Shown here: positions 23,134 through 36,513 of the stretch, one piece after another
How positions within the stretch are numbered: position 1 is the first letter of the stretch
Layout: the number at the start of each line of letters is the position of its first letter
Assembly (NCBI GenBank): GCA_035772735.1
Contig: JASDFA010000027.1
Coordinates: 34,206,001-34,270,000 of the forward strand
Direction: 5' to 3'
DNA: 64,000 nt
From: Datura wrightii
Taxonomy: Eukaryota > Streptophyta > Magnoliopsida > Solanales > Solanaceae
Made by a program: the position numbers and the translations under genes
The notes under the pieces: generated by a model
The model's input: only the letters and a program-made list of their open reading frames with translations
Databases searched by the model: none
Told to the model about the DNA's origin: nothing

Positions 23134-25450
23134 TGTCACGATGCGAACATAGATCCAGATCGAGATACGGGACAAAAAACCTTGAGAGGCTCCAAGCCAA
23201 TCCATGGCATGAACATAGTGGCTAAAAAGCATAAGTGAAACAGAAATCATCTATAATCATGAACAAAGTAGAAATCTGAATAAAGAACTTCGAAGAGTAT
23301 AGTATTTAACATCTGATAAGAAGGACTGAACATAATCATATAATGTTTAAAAAGCCTCTACTATCTGACTAGCTGATGGGACAGCACCCCCAACTAGCTC
23401 TCTAAGTACAAAAACTTAAAGGTAAACATAACAACAACACTGACTGCATGTCCTCGATAGATGAGGACTCACCAAGAAGGGCAGGCTGACTAGACTGGAG
23501 TGAGAGAGGCTAAGGGCGAGGTTGAACCTGATTACTCGGACCTGTATCATGAGATGATATAGCATAGAGCATGCGGCCAGTACTTGAAATACCGAGTATG
23601 TGAGTTAAGTAAAAACGGACAATTTAAAATACATAAAAATTTCACAAGAGTAGAATAGTCCCAACATGAATTAATAATCATAATGTAACCATAAGGGCTC
23701 AAGGTTTTCAAAGTTAATAATAAATTAGTCATATTCATAATCATAAATGGAACCTTGTAAAAGAAACATATTTTGATCCAAAATATCATAAACATAATCA
23801 TGAATAAACATAAAAAACAGTGGGAGATTCTTATAACCGACATACCCCATATGAGCACACATGGAGCCCGACCTGTAAACCCCTAGTCGGAAGGGTGTTC
23901 ATACCTTGCTAAGGGTAGAACCATGAAAAGAGTGTGATATCACTCATGAAAGGCCCATTCGGGCAAAATGGTAACAATCTCAAGGGAGGCGCCATCATGG
24001 CTAAGTTGGCACGTAGTTTTGAGACACGAGATATGCTTGGACCCCAGGTCTAATCGGTGATAAATACTACTCCCAAAATATATATAGTGCTCATAATATA
24101 GTAGGGAAAGACATATATGAGATTCATGGACTATTTGAAATCATGATAATCATAAGAACGCTTGAAAAACGTGAACTAGCCATGAAATAAGGCCGGTGAA
24201 TTGGCCATAATAATAATCGTGAGAAAAAATGAAAATCATCATATATACTTGATAATAATCCTCATAATCTGAATCATAGTTTCATAGAGTGTTCTTGTGA
24301 TCACTCATGCATTATTTAATAGAAATCATAAATTACGACTTGAGAGATCAAAGATTCATAAGAGGAGCAAGGGAATTCATGAAATGGAACTAAACCCTAG
24401 AATTTCATAATCATAGTTAAATCATGAGACATTGTAATTTCATGAGATACTTGAAGAAATCATAAACCCTATCATGGAAATCATGTTTTTACAACAAATC
24501 ATCTTTACCCATAAAGAAATCATGGATGAATTTCTAACCCAATCATAGACTTCATAACTTTAAAAATTTAGACTTTTGGGAAATGGGGTAATCATACTTT
24601 GATTAAGAAAGGCAATGGGATCAAGAGGAAAACCCCATTTCATCGACCCACATACCTAATTTGATCAAATCCCATGGGCAAATCGAACCCCACTTGATCC
24701 TTGAGAAATCTTGAGGAAGAACCCTAAGGAAAGCTTAAGAGATTTGAAAGAATTGATTTTCAATTTAGAGTGTTAGGAGAGAAATGGGTGATCTAGGGTG
24801 AATAATACCCTTGATACACTCTTTTCCATACTAAAAATGACATAGTTTAGGACCTAGAGTCTTAGAAAATATGAAAATACTCTTAATGAAAAATCTAGAA
24901 ATTGAACACTGCCAGGGACAACAACACATACCACGAGTTATACCATGAAGTAACGACTCTTGGTATCCTCTCGTTGGTACCACTAGTCGGGGAGCTGATT
25001 CCTGATGACCAACCCATGGGTGCTTGTCATGGGTCGCGAGACCACCAGTTTCCACTGGACTCTGATATTTCTCTAATCCTTCCCATAATTACATCCCTCG
25101 ACTCGTGGTTACCCACCACGGGTTGTGAAACCATCCTTGAGAGCACCTCCATATCCAGAAACCATGACCCTTATCACGATGCAAACACTCACTCGTCGTA
25201 CCTTGACTCGTTACTCCAGACCCTCTTTTTTCAGCTACTAACCATGACGAGTCATCACATCAACCAACGAATCATACCTTGGCTCATTAGTCCAGGTCCT
25301 CACCCCAGCAACTTACCACAACTCCCGCCAATGACTCATCGTCCCTTCCTATGACTCGTACAACGAGTCGTCCTATGATATTTTCCAACTTTTTCTGCTG
25401 ATCTCTTTGCTAATCTCGTGCCTAATCTTAGGAATTTTTGGGGTATTATA
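23134..25450 (-). repeat. 3' LTR of minus-strand Tekay-like element
   Basis: About 2317 bp. The plus-strand start TGTCACGA is the reverse of the family terminus ending TCGTGACA. The inner end GGGTATTATA abuts a purine tract (minus strand GGGGAGATAT) at 25451-25460. Clustered ACGAGTCGT-like motifs lie at about 24930-25370. The short ORFs inside are not genes. Confidence 0.85.
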
Positions 25451-25820
25451 ATATCTCCCCATTGGGAATATTCACCCTTGAATGTAGGCTGGCATATTGA
25501 TAGAATAGGGAAGAAACTGAAATCTCAAAACTGAACAACTATAGAAAAACTGATAGAGTGACTTACTCCAAACATGAAGCACATGACTGAACTAAATTCA
25601 TGAAATATACATACATGCCAAAACATGAAAGGAATCTACATGCACTGACTGATCATGAACTGAATAAAGTACTAAGGATAAGATTTATACCTCAAGTTGG
25701 ACCGAAACTGGAAGGAAATAGATGCGGGTATCTAGAAATCATATCTTCTTCGGCCTCCCATGTAGCCCCTTCGACTAACTAATTCCTCCACAAAACTTTC
25801 ACCGAGGCTACTTCCTTATT

Positions 25821-28800
25821 CTATAACTTAGGAACCTGACGATCAAGGATCTCGACTGGTACCTCACCATAGGTAAGGTTTTCCCTCACCCCAATGGTTT
25901 CTACTTGAAAAACCAGAAATGGATCTCCGATACATTTCTTCAACAAAGACATATGAAAGACCAGATGTACCGAAGCTAACTCTGCTGGTAAGTCCAACTC
26001 ATAAGCCACATTTCAAACCCGCTTCACAATCCAGTATGGCCCAATATATCGAGGACTAAGATTCCCCTTCTTTTCGAACCTCATCACTCCCTTCATGGGA
26101 GATACCTTTAGAAACACCCAATCATCAATGGCAAACTCAAGATCTCTTAACCTCACATCTGCATAAGATTTCTGACGACTTTGAGCAGTTTTCAGTCTAG
26201 CTCTAATAAGATAAACCTTCTCCATCACCTCATGAACTGAATCTAACCCTAGCAATGCAACCTCACCTACCTCGAACCAACCAATAGGCAATCTACACCT
26301 CCGTCCACAAAGAGCGTCAAACGGAGCCATCTGAATGTTGGAATGATAGTTGTTGTTATATGCAAACTCAATGAGAGGTAAATGATCATCCCAACTACCC
26401 TTGAAATCAATCACACATGCTATAAACATATCCTCAAGAGTTTGAATAGTCCGCTCAACCTGACCATCTGTGTGCGGGTGAAAAGTTGTGTAAGCTTGAC
26501 CTGAGTACCAAGTCCCTTCTGAAATGACCTCCAAAATTGGGAGGTAAAATGAGTACCTCTATCTGATATAAAGGAAAAGGGTACTCCATGCAACAAAACT
26601 AACTCCTGAATATACAATTTGGCATGATCCTCCGCTGAATCAGTAGTTTTGATCTATAGAAAATGAGTTGCCTTAGTCAACCTGTGTACAATCACCCATA
26701 TGGAGTCATACTACTGATGAGTACGAGGTAACCCTCTAATGAAGTCCATGCTGATTTCTTCCCATTTCCAAGTAGGAATACTAACGTCTTGAAGCACACC
26801 TCCAGGTCTTTGATGTTCAACTTTCACTTGTTGACAGTTCGGATACTTAGCCACAAATTTTGCTATGTCCTTTTTCATTCCACTCCATCAATAGACTTCT
26901 CGCAAGTCATGGTACATCTTAGTGGCTCTTGGATGTATAGAATATCTAAAACCATGAGCCTCATGCAACATTCGTTCTCTCAAATCATCAACACCCAGAA
27001 CACACAGACGACCCTGATATCGCAATACACCATCTCCACCTTTTGGTTCTGAATCACTTCCTTCAACTTTACCAAAATAGGATCCTCGTCTTGCCTAGCC
27101 TTGACCTCAGTCACCAAAGAGGATTCTGACCCATTTTGAATAATAACACCATCATCTATCGAGTCAATGAGACAAACTGCTAGTCATGAAAGCCAATGCA
27201 CATCCTTCACCAACTCTTTCCTCCTCTCATCTACATGGGACACACTCTCCATAGAAAGCCTTCTAAGAGCGGCTGCCACCATATTAGCCTTGTCCGATGA
27301 TAAAGGACACTCATATCATAATCTTTAAGAAGCTCTAACCACCTTCTTTGTCGTAACTTCAGATCCTTCTGGGTAAACACATATTGCAGACTCTTGTGGT
27401 CCTTAAACACATCCACATGGACCCCTTATAAATAGTGTCTCCAAATATTCAAGGAAAATACTACCACTACCGACTCGAGGTCGTGAGTCAGATGCATGGA
27501 CCTTAAGCTGCCTGGAAGCATAGGCTATAACCTTACTGTGTTTCATTAATATGCAACCAAGGCCGATCCTCGAGGCATCAAAATCTACCACAAATCCATC
27601 GGTACCTTTAGGTAGGGTTAGCACTGGTGTTGAGGTGAGTCGAGTCTTCAACTCTAGGAATCTCTTCTCACAGGCCTCCGACCATTGAAACTTTACCTTC
27701 TTTTGGGTCAATTTAGTCAACGGTGCCGCAATGGATGAAAACCCTTCAACAAACCTCAGGTAATAGTCAGCTAACCCCAAGAAACTCCTGATATCCAAAG
27801 GACTAACTGATCTAGGCCAATTCTTCACAGTTTTTATCTTCTGGGAGTCTACCTGTAGACCCTCACTTGACACAACATGATCTAAAAAGGCTATTAAGTT
27901 CATCCAAAACTCACACTTTCTGAATTTAGCAAACAGCTGACAATCCTTGAGAGTCTGCAGTACCACTCTCAAATGAGCGACATGCTCCCCCTCGCTCCGG
28001 GAGTATATGAGAATGTCATCAATGAACACAATCACAAACATATACAAATATGACTTGAACACCCTATTCATCAAATCCATAAATGTCAGGAGCATTCGTT
28101 AGTCCAAAAGACATAACTACAAACTCATAATGACTATACCGAGTCCTGAAAGTTGTCTTCGGGATGTCACTCTCTCTAACCCTGAGTTGATGATATCCAG
28201 ATCTGAGGTCTATCTTTGAGAAACACTTGGCACCCTGAAGTTGGTCAAACAAGTCATCAATCCTGGGGAGGGGGTACTTATTCTTGATTGTGACCTTGTT
28301 CAACTATCGATAGTCGATACACATACAAAGGGAACCATCCTTCTTTCGAACAAAGAGAACTGGTGCACCCCACGGGATTTGCTAGGTCTGATGAAACCCT
28401 TATCGAGGAGGTCCTTCAATTGTTCTTTTAACTCCTTTTTAACTAAGTTAGAGACATTCTGTATGAAGGAATAGATATGGGCTACATGTCGGAAGAAAGG
28501 TCAATACCAAAATTGATCTCCCGCTCGGGAGGGACTCTTGGGAGATCATCTGGGAATACATTTGGGTACTCACACACTATACGAACTAACTGGATAGTCG
28601 AGGTCTCAAAAGCATCCTTAACCCGAACTAAATGGTACACACAATTTAGAGATCATCTTTGTGGAATTAAGGTAGGAAATGAAGCGACCTACAGGCACAT
28701 CTGAACTACCCTTCCACTCTAGGACTGGCTCACCCGAAAACCGAAACTCTACCGTGAAGATTCTACAATTTACTGAGGCATAACATGCATGTAGCCAATC

Positions 28801-28998
28801 CATGCCAAAGATAACATCAAAATCAATCATATCTAACTCTACTAGGTCAGCTAAGGTGACTTTCTGAAAGATTGTGATAGGGAAATTTCTATACACCCAT
28901 TGAGCTATAACTGAGTCACCGACTAGAGTAGAGACTAAGAAGGGTTCTGATAGGATTTCAAGACTGACACTGAAACTAATAGCAACATAGGGAGTCAC
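25821..28998 (-). pseudogene. Tekay-like pol (protease, RT, RNase H, integrase, chromodomain region)
   Basis: Read right to left. Protease region at 28618-28998 with IFGMDWL. RT at 27403-28303 with [34 protein letters not shown] and the catalytic FIDD at about 28010. RNase H-like [14 protein letters not shown] and [10 protein letters not shown] at about 27590-27710. Integrase at 26013-26617 with LIEFAYNN and YGRR-like CGRRCRLPIGWFE. Finally FHMSLLKKCIGDP at about 25925, the conserved segment ahead of the chromodomain. Multiple stops and frameshifts break the frame. It pairs closely with the plus-strand element at 29268-38547. Confidence 0.85.
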
Positions 28999-28999
28999 A

Positions 29000-29267
29000 A
29001 AAATAGGGTATCCCCTAGATCTAAAAATGCATAAACATCAAGATGAGATACTCACAACATACCAGTCACCACATCGAGTGAAGTCTCCTGCTCCTGTTGC
29101 GATGAGAGTTCATAGAACCTGTTCTGGCGCTGACTGCCAACTGAACTACTAGAAGCACCCTGCTGGAAGGGATGTTCTGCGGAGCTGCTGAACTAGTGGT
29201 TGTGGTACAGACCCCACCATTGCTCGGTCTGGCTGAAGGGCAATCCCTGAGTATGTGTTTGGATTTG
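29000..29267 (-). pseudogene. Tekay-like gag C-terminus, piece 1
   Basis: Minus-strand sequence between the protease and the nested insertion. It contains the second half of the zinc knuckle (HILRDCPS at about 29240-29255). The first half is at 38548-38600, on the other side of the 29268-38547 insert. Confidence 0.7.
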
Positions 29268-31413
29268 TGTTATACTCTGAAAGCTTAAAGATCGAATCCA
29301 GGAGTTGAAACAGGAAAATTTTGGATTTTATGTTGCAGGCACAGAACGAGTCATGGGACAACTCGTAAGGAGACCCCACGAGTCATCAAGTGACTCGTAG
29401 GCAGGCCTGGAATAAAGGAAAGATCGAGGTCCCCACAAGGGAGATAACGACTTATGGACAGTCCCCACGAGTCGTCATGTCACTAGTGCGGTGAGGTTGG
29501 GGAGTTAGAAGAAGCTCCCAATGTACCTAACAGATGGGACCCCACGAGTCGTGGCTAGTACCGATGACTCGGGAGGTGGTTGGTGAGCAAGCCTATGTAC
29601 TTTTAATGAAGGATAAGGCAGTGTACTTGACGGGCCACATGAAGAGTTGTTGCCCATCCTGACAAGTCGTCAGGTCACCCGTTAGGGTCACTTGGCAGTT
29701 ATTTTCTGCGAATTAGTAAGGCCTTCTTATAGTTTTCTAAACTCTTAAGGCCTAAAATATGTCGTTTTAAGGTTGGAATAGGGTCTTTAAGGTGGTTTAA
29801 GTCCCTAATGTACACCCATTCCCATGCAAGAGCTTTTAGAGAGGTTTTAGTGAGATTCAAGGTCTTCTCCTCCAAGTTTCCATCAATTTCTTTGTGGATT
29901 TTCAAGGAACTTCGAAACCAGTACATCCCCAGGTATGTAGGGTTTCAGAATGGGTGAAATCCTTACCATGCCCAAATTTTGATTTAAATAATGAATTCTC
30001 CTATTCAAGTGTATGGGGTTTTACCCAAATGCATGAAAATATAATTTCTCTTTATGGGTATGATTTAATTGAGTTTTAATTATTGAATTATGACTGATAG
30101 GCAGGTTTTATATTATTTTCTTTAGAATCATGTTTCAAGCTTTTAAAATCTAAAATTCCCATTTGATGAAGGTTCTTGAAAGTTATGATTTACGATGAAT
30201 ATGCAATATTTTAAATTTATTGATGATGGAAAAACATGAATTCAAGTTACCCATGTTTATGAGAATATTTTGAAAGAATTGAATATGATGAAGTATTGGG
30301 AAATGCCCACATGTTGAAGAATGATTCATGATTTATGAAGTGAATTACATGATTTATCAATTCATGATGTTGGCCGATGAAAAGGGCCTATGATTCTTGG
30401 CTAAGCATGTTTTAAAGGGGATAAATGATGATAAATGTTATATTTTAGCCAATGAATCTTAATGCATGATGTTATTGACTTATGTATGCCTATATGCATG
30501 TTTTGGGGAGCTGTGTCTAGCACTGAGCAACCCGGCGTTCAAAGGACTACACCGATGTCTCATAAACACATGCAACCATGGGTTTATAAATGATATGATA
30601 AATTGATAATGATCCCCTCAAATGATATCAGGCCTAATGCATGACCCACGCCTGTCAAGCCAGGGTCAGATCTGCCCACTTGAGTGAGATAGTGGGGAAT
30701 CATGAAAGGCTCTACCATGATGGTGTCGGTTATGACGAGTCCTCCCATTGTTCCGCGTGTCTTATGCATTTTTTATGTTTATGTTATTATCTCAAGCTAT
30801 GTTTTGATAAAGTTTACTTACGATTATGATAATGAAGGATTTATGAATGATTTGAAAGTCTTGAGCCTTATGTTTTCTTAAGAAATTTATGATACAAGCA
30901 TGTTGTCCTTCTCCTATGTTTATTTATGAGTTTATTATACATTTAACATATGTTTTACTTGCCTTGCATACTCGGTACATTCCACGTACTGATCACATAC
31001 TTTCTATGATGTATCGTTTCATGATACAGGGTCCGGATCCCAGGCTCATCCTCATCCTTAGTCCATCTCAGCTTACGCTCTTAGCTTATTGGTGAGTCCT
31101 CATGTTTCGAGGACCGTTTGATAGACTTTTATGTTAACTTGTGTTTCAGTATTGTTCGAGTTAGTTGGGGATGTTGTCCCATCAACCCATCGCATGTAGT
31201 AGAGGCTTTCAGACAAGTATGTAGTACTCAGCCTATGTATACGTCTTGTATTTTCTGATGTTATGCTATGGTTACATTTCCTCTATGTTTTATGTTTAGC
31301 ATTCTTCTTATTTAAATGAGATTAGCTGTATGCTTGTTCCATGAGTCGACTTGGGGTCTCTCGGGGTCCCTTGTCCCGTGTCTATGATCCGGGTGTACGA
31401 TCGGATAATGACA
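29268..31413 (+). repeat. 5' LTR of plus-strand Tekay-like element (29 kb)
   Basis: About 2146 bp. Starts TGTTATACTC and ends AATGACA. ACGAGTCGT-like motifs cluster at 29345-29680. Small ORFs inside are not genes. Confidence 0.87.
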
Positions 31414-31416
31414 AAC

Positions 31417-31430
31417 TTGGTATCATAGCA
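31417..31430 (+). other. Primer binding site (initiator tRNA-Met type)
   Basis: TTGGTATCATAGCA, three bases inside the LTR. It differs by a single base from the usual TGGTATCAGAGC complement. Confidence 0.75.
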
Positions 31431-31622
31431 ATAGGGTTGAAGTGTCCTAGGGTGTTTGAAAGCCACATTAAGTAGAGTCTTTTTCATGGGTGTGAAGCGC
31501 GCCACACCTATGATGAAGAGACTACCATACGTTTAGGAAATGTTCCCTTCTTTCATGTTCTATGTCGTGCGATGAAAAGTCTCTCCATCCTTCTAATTTG
31601 TGCGATTCATGATTGCAGTATT

Positions 31623-32870
31623 ATGGCTCCTAGAAGAATGAACTGAAGGAGGAATGGAAATGATGAAGGTCACGGAGGTGGCAACGACCATGGGCATTAG
31701 CCAGCCCCACCTGTTCAGGAGCCCCAAGCAACAGAGTCGACTGCCCATGCTGAGTTTCGGGAAGCTATTCAGATGTTGGCGCAAGCCTTCACCGCTCAGG
31801 TCAGCCAGTAGGCTGTTGCGCAAGTCCTATAGAATGGCAATGCAGCGGCGGCTCAGATTAGAGACTTCTTGAGGATGAACCCTCCTGAGCTCACTGGGTC
31901 AAAGGTGGACGAGGATCCACACAAGTTCATTGAAGGGATCTTGAAGGTCACTCTGGTTTTGGGGGTGAAAAATAGGGAGTGTGTTGACTTGGTCTCTTAT
32001 TAGCTAAAAGAGGTCGCTCATATTTGGTATAAGCAATGGAAGGACGGCAGGGCAGTGGGAGCGGACCCTATCAGTTGGGATGAGTTCCATATGGCTTTTC
32101 TTGAAAGGTTCTTCCCTCGGGAGATGAAGGAGTTGAAAGCAGTGGAGTTTGTGAACCTCAAGCAGGGAAATATGATAGTGCTAGAGTATTTGATCGAGTT
32201 CACTCATTTATCAAAGTACGCCCCAGAGTTAGTGATGGATTAGAGGGCGGGGGTGAGCCGATTCGTTCATGGTGTGGTCTATTATTTAGAAAAGGATTGC
32301 AGGACTGCCATGCTTCACCAGGATATGGACTTTCCTCGCATACTGTTGTATGCCCAGCAGATGGAGGCAGCTTATGCGAGGGAGAGGGAAGCAAAGAGGT
32401 CTCGGACGGATAGCCGTGGGTTTTCGCATCAGAGGTCTGGCGCTGGTTACTTTCCACAGTTTAAGCATAAATCACTAGCCCCAGCACTATCATCAACTAG
32501 TGTTCCATCCAGACCCAGGGGTGATCAGAGGAGCAGGGCGTTAGGGTTGAGGGATCAGAGGGGAACCCAGTTAGAGTATACCTCTTCAGCCTATGGGAAG
32601 TGTGGTAAGAGTCATGTTGGGGAGTGCTTTCTCAGTTCAGATGTTTGCTATGGGTGTGGTATATCTAGGCACATGCGTCGAGCGTGCCCATATGCTAAAC
32701 AGGGTGATGATAGGGGTCGTGCACAGGCCACCACGACAGTAGCAACTCCAGCCTGTTCTGATCCACAAGGAGCATCGATTAGTGGAGGTGGCGAACAGCG
32801 CCAAAATCGATTCTATTCCCTTACCTCGCACCAGGAACAGGAGACTTCATCAAATGTGGTCACTGGTGTG
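31623..32870 (+). pseudogene. Tekay-like gag
   Basis: Starts at the ATG at 31623, followed almost at once by stops. The recognisable core is at about 31865-32240 (FLRMNPPEL, WDEFHMAFLERFFP, LIEFTHLSKYAPE) and the C-terminal part at 32253-32870. A zinc-binding region at about 32590-32690 has CGKSHVGEC and CYGCGISRHMRRAC. Gag forms the particle in which reverse transcription takes place. At least five in-frame stops make this copy non-functional. Confidence 0.8.
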
Positions 32871-35800
32871 TTGCGTGTCTTTCATATTGATATTTATGCC
32901 TTGCTAGTTCCGCGAGCTACCTTATATTTCAAGACTCCTTACATTGCTAATAGTCTTGGAGTTAGTCCCAAGACCTTATTAGAACCGTTTTCAGTTTTGA
33001 CCCCTGTTGGTGATTCGGTCATAGCTAGATGAGTATATAGAGAATGCCTGATCACTGTGTTGCATGACGTTACCTTCGCCGACCTTGTAGAGTTAGCCAT
33101 GACTGACTTTGACGTTATTCTTGGCATGAATTAGTTGTTTGCATGTTATGCTTCGATTAATTGTAGGACTCATATGATTAAATTTCATTTTTCGGGTGAG
33201 TCAGTGTTGGAATGGAAGGGTAGTTCGATAGTACCAGCAGGTCGATTTATTTCTATCTTTAAGGTCAGGAAGATGATCTCTAAAAGTTGCATGTACAACC
33301 TAGTTAGGGTTAAAGATGTGGAGTCCGAGACCCCGACTATTCAGTCAATTTGGTGGTGTGCAAATATCCGAAGGTGTTTCCTGATGATTTGCCCGGTGTT
33401 CCTATGAAGAGGGAAATTGATTTCGGTATTGATCTAGTACCCGATACGCAGCCTATCTCTATTCCTCCCTACAAGATGGCTCTGGCTGATCTAAAGGAAT
33501 TGAAGGATCAATTAAAGGATCTGTTGAATAAGGGTTTCATTAGACCGAGCTAGTCTCCATGGGGTGCACCGGTTCTATTTGTTCAAAAGAAGGACGATTT
33601 CCTTCGTATGTGTATTGACTATCGGCAATTGAACAAGGTTACCTTCAATAACAGGTACCCCTTACCTAGGATCAATGATTTTTTTGACCATCTTCAGGGT
33701 GCCAAGTGCTTCTCCAAGGTTGATCTCAGGTCCGGGTATCACCAGCTCAGAGTTCGGGAGAGTGACATCGCGAAGACCTCTTTCAGGAATCGGTATGGTC
33801 ACTACAAATTTTTTGTTATGTCTTTCGGACTAACCAATGCCCCTGCAGCTTTTATGGATCTAATGAACAGGGTGTTCAAGGCATATTTGGACATGTTCGT
33901 GATTGTGTTCATTGACGACGTCTTGATATACTCACGGAGCTAGGAGGCGCATGTCGCTCACCTGGGAGTAGTACTTCAAACCCACAAGGATTGTCAGCTA
34001 TATGAAAAGTTTAGTAAGTGTAAATTCTGGTTGGACTCGGTGGCATTTTAGGGTCATGTGGTGTCAAGCGAAGGCATAAAGGTGGATTCGTGGAAAATTG
34101 AAGCGGTGAAGAATTGACCCAGGCCAGTGAACCCTTCAAAAATTTAGAGTTTCCTGGGCCTAGCTGGCTACTTCCGGAGGTTTGTTGAGGGTTTCTCATC
34201 TATTGCGGCACCTTTGACTAAGCTGACTCAGAAAAAGGTGAAGTTCCAATGGTCGGAAGCTTTTGAGAAAAGCTTCCAAAAGTTGAAGACCCGACTCACT
34301 TCAGCACCAGTGTTGACTTTGCTCGAGGGTACTGATGGCTTTATTGTATATTGTGATTCTTCAAGAGTCGGACTGGGATGTGTGTTGATGCAGTGTGGGA
34401 AGGTAATAGAATATGCCTCAAGACAGCTGAAAGTACATGAAAGGAATTACCCAACCCATGATTTTGAGTTGGCCGCGGTGGTGTTTTCATTGAAGATGTG
34501 GCGGCATTACTTTTATGGGGTCCATATGGATGTATTACGGATCACAAGAGCTTGCAATATGTGTTCACTTAAAAGGATCTAAATCTTCGTCAAAGGAGGT
34601 GGTTGGAGTTACTAAAGGACTACGACATGAGTGTCCTCTACCATCCGGGAAGGGCTAATGTGGTTGCGGATGCACTTAGTAGGTTCTATATGGAGAGTGT
34701 GTCCCACGTGGATGAGGGAAAGAAGGAGTTGGTGAGAGATGTCCATCGACTTGCAAGGTTGGGAGTTAGATTGATCGACGACTAATAGCGGCGTTATTGT
34801 GCAGAATGGGTCAGAATCATTCTTAGTGGTCGGTGTCAAATCTAAGCAAGATGAGGATCCGACTTTTAGGAAGCTAAAGGAAGTAGTGTGGAGTCAAAAG
34901 GTGGAGGTTTTCTCCCAAAGGGGAGATGGTGTGCTACGATATCAGGGTCGACTATGTGTTCTGGACGTCGATAATTTGAGGGTTCGGATATTTCATGAGG
35001 CACATGGTACCAGATATTCTATCCATCCAGGATCCACGAAGATGTTTCGGGACTTGCAAGAAATCAATTGGTGGGATGGTATGAAGAAGGATATTGTGGA
35101 GTTTATAGCTAAGTGTCGAAACTGTCAGCAAGTGAAAGTTGAGAATCAAAGGCCGGGGGGTGTACTTTAGGATATTAGCATTCCTACTTGGAAGTGGGAG
35201 GAAATAAATATGAATTTTGTTACAGGCCTACCTCGTACTCGTCGACATTATGACTCCATTTGGGTGGTGGTAGACAAGTTAACTAAGGCTGCACACTTCC
35301 TATCGGTCAAGACCACGGATTCAGCGGATGATTATGCCAGGTTGTATATTCAGGAGTTGGTACGACTTCATGGAGTTCCCTTTTCTATTATTTTAGACCG
35401 AGGTACTCAGTTACCTCTCAGTTTTGGTGGTCTTTTCATAAAGGACTTGGGACACAAGTTAAGCTTAGTACAGCCTTCCTTCCGCAAACAGACGGCCAGG
35501 AAGAACGAACCATTCAGACCCTCAAGGATATTGTTGAGGGCATATGTTATGTATTTCAAAGGTAGTTGGGATGATCATTTGCCCTTAATCGAGTTTGCTT
35601 ATAATAATAGCTATCACTACAGTATCCAAATGGCACCGTTCGAGGCTCTTTACGGGCGAAGGTGTAGATCTCCCATCGGATTGTTTGAGGTTGGCGAGGC
35701 AGCTATGATAGGGCCAGATTTGGTTCACGAGGCGATAGTGAAGGTTCAGTTGATAAGGGACCGGTTGAAAACTTCTCAGAGTCATCAGAAATCATATGCC

Positions 35801-36268
35801 AATGTGAGGAGAAGAGACTTGGAGTTTGATGTGGACGACTGGGTACTTCTAAAGGTATCTCCCATAAAGGGGGTCATGAGGTTTGGGAAAAAGGGGAAAC
35901 TCAGTTCCTGATATGTTGGTCCTTACCGGGTTATGAGGAGAGTTGGTAAGGTGGCGTATGATTTGGACTTGCCTTCAGAGTTAGCTTCAGTTTATCCCGT
36001 GTTTCATGTATCTCTCTTGAAAAAGTGTTTGGGTGATCCAACTTTAATAGTCTCGGTAGATAGTGTTGGTGTAAAGGATAGCCTCAGCTATGAGGAAATT
36101 CTAGTGGAGATCTTGGATCGTCAAGTTCGGAGGCTGAGGATCAAAGAAGTAGCTTCAGTTAAGGTATTATGGAGGAACTAGCATGTTGAAGGAGCTACGT
36201 AGGAAGCTGAAGAGGATATGATGGCTAAATACCCACACCTGTTCCCTACCGGCTCAGTTTCAGTTTGA
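32871..36268 (+). pseudogene. Tekay-like pol with chromodomain region
   Basis: Protease part at 32871-33300 (DFDVILGMN). RT at 33410-33943 with [20 protein letters not shown] and catalytic FIDD at about 33910. RNase H at 34214-34582 with [10 protein letters not shown] and the YCDSSR active-site segment. Integrase zinc-binding region with HPGSTKM and CRNCQQVK at about 35020-35130; integrase core at 35210-35911 with VVVDKLTKAAHF. FHVSLLKKCLGDP at about 36000, then a chromodomain-like RDLR-to-HLFP tail ending at 36268. Stops at 33030, 33132, 33551 and 33942, among others, break the frame. The catalytic motifs that can be seen are mostly intact. Confidence 0.85.
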
Positions 36269-36513
36269 GGTACCAATTTTTCCCTAAACCTCTAATCAGT
36301 TTTGCACGTTTAATTCATGTGTACAAGTTTGTTTTATGATATGGTATATGTATGAGATGTCTGAATTCAGTTCAGTTATGTAGTTCTTTTCGGAGGTAGC
36401 CATTTCGTATGTTTTCAATTTTAATAATCAGTATTTGAATATGATGATTGCATGTTTCTGCGTCTTCTGTGTGTTTCTAATATTCAAGGATGAATGTTCC
36501 CAACGGGAGATAT
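36269..36513 (+). other. 3' untranslated region and polypurine tract
   Basis: No ORF. Ends in AACGGGAGATAT (36502-36513) just before the 3' LTR, the polypurine tract. Confidence 0.65.

Noticed and set aside
24902..25354. 150-codon plus-strand frame
   Set aside because: Produced by the repeated ACGAGTCGT-type motifs of a chromovirus LTR; the composition is repetitive.
23134..25450. A host gene or exon between the copia fragments
   Set aside because: The stretch is explained in full as a chromovirus LTR with matching terminus and target duplication.
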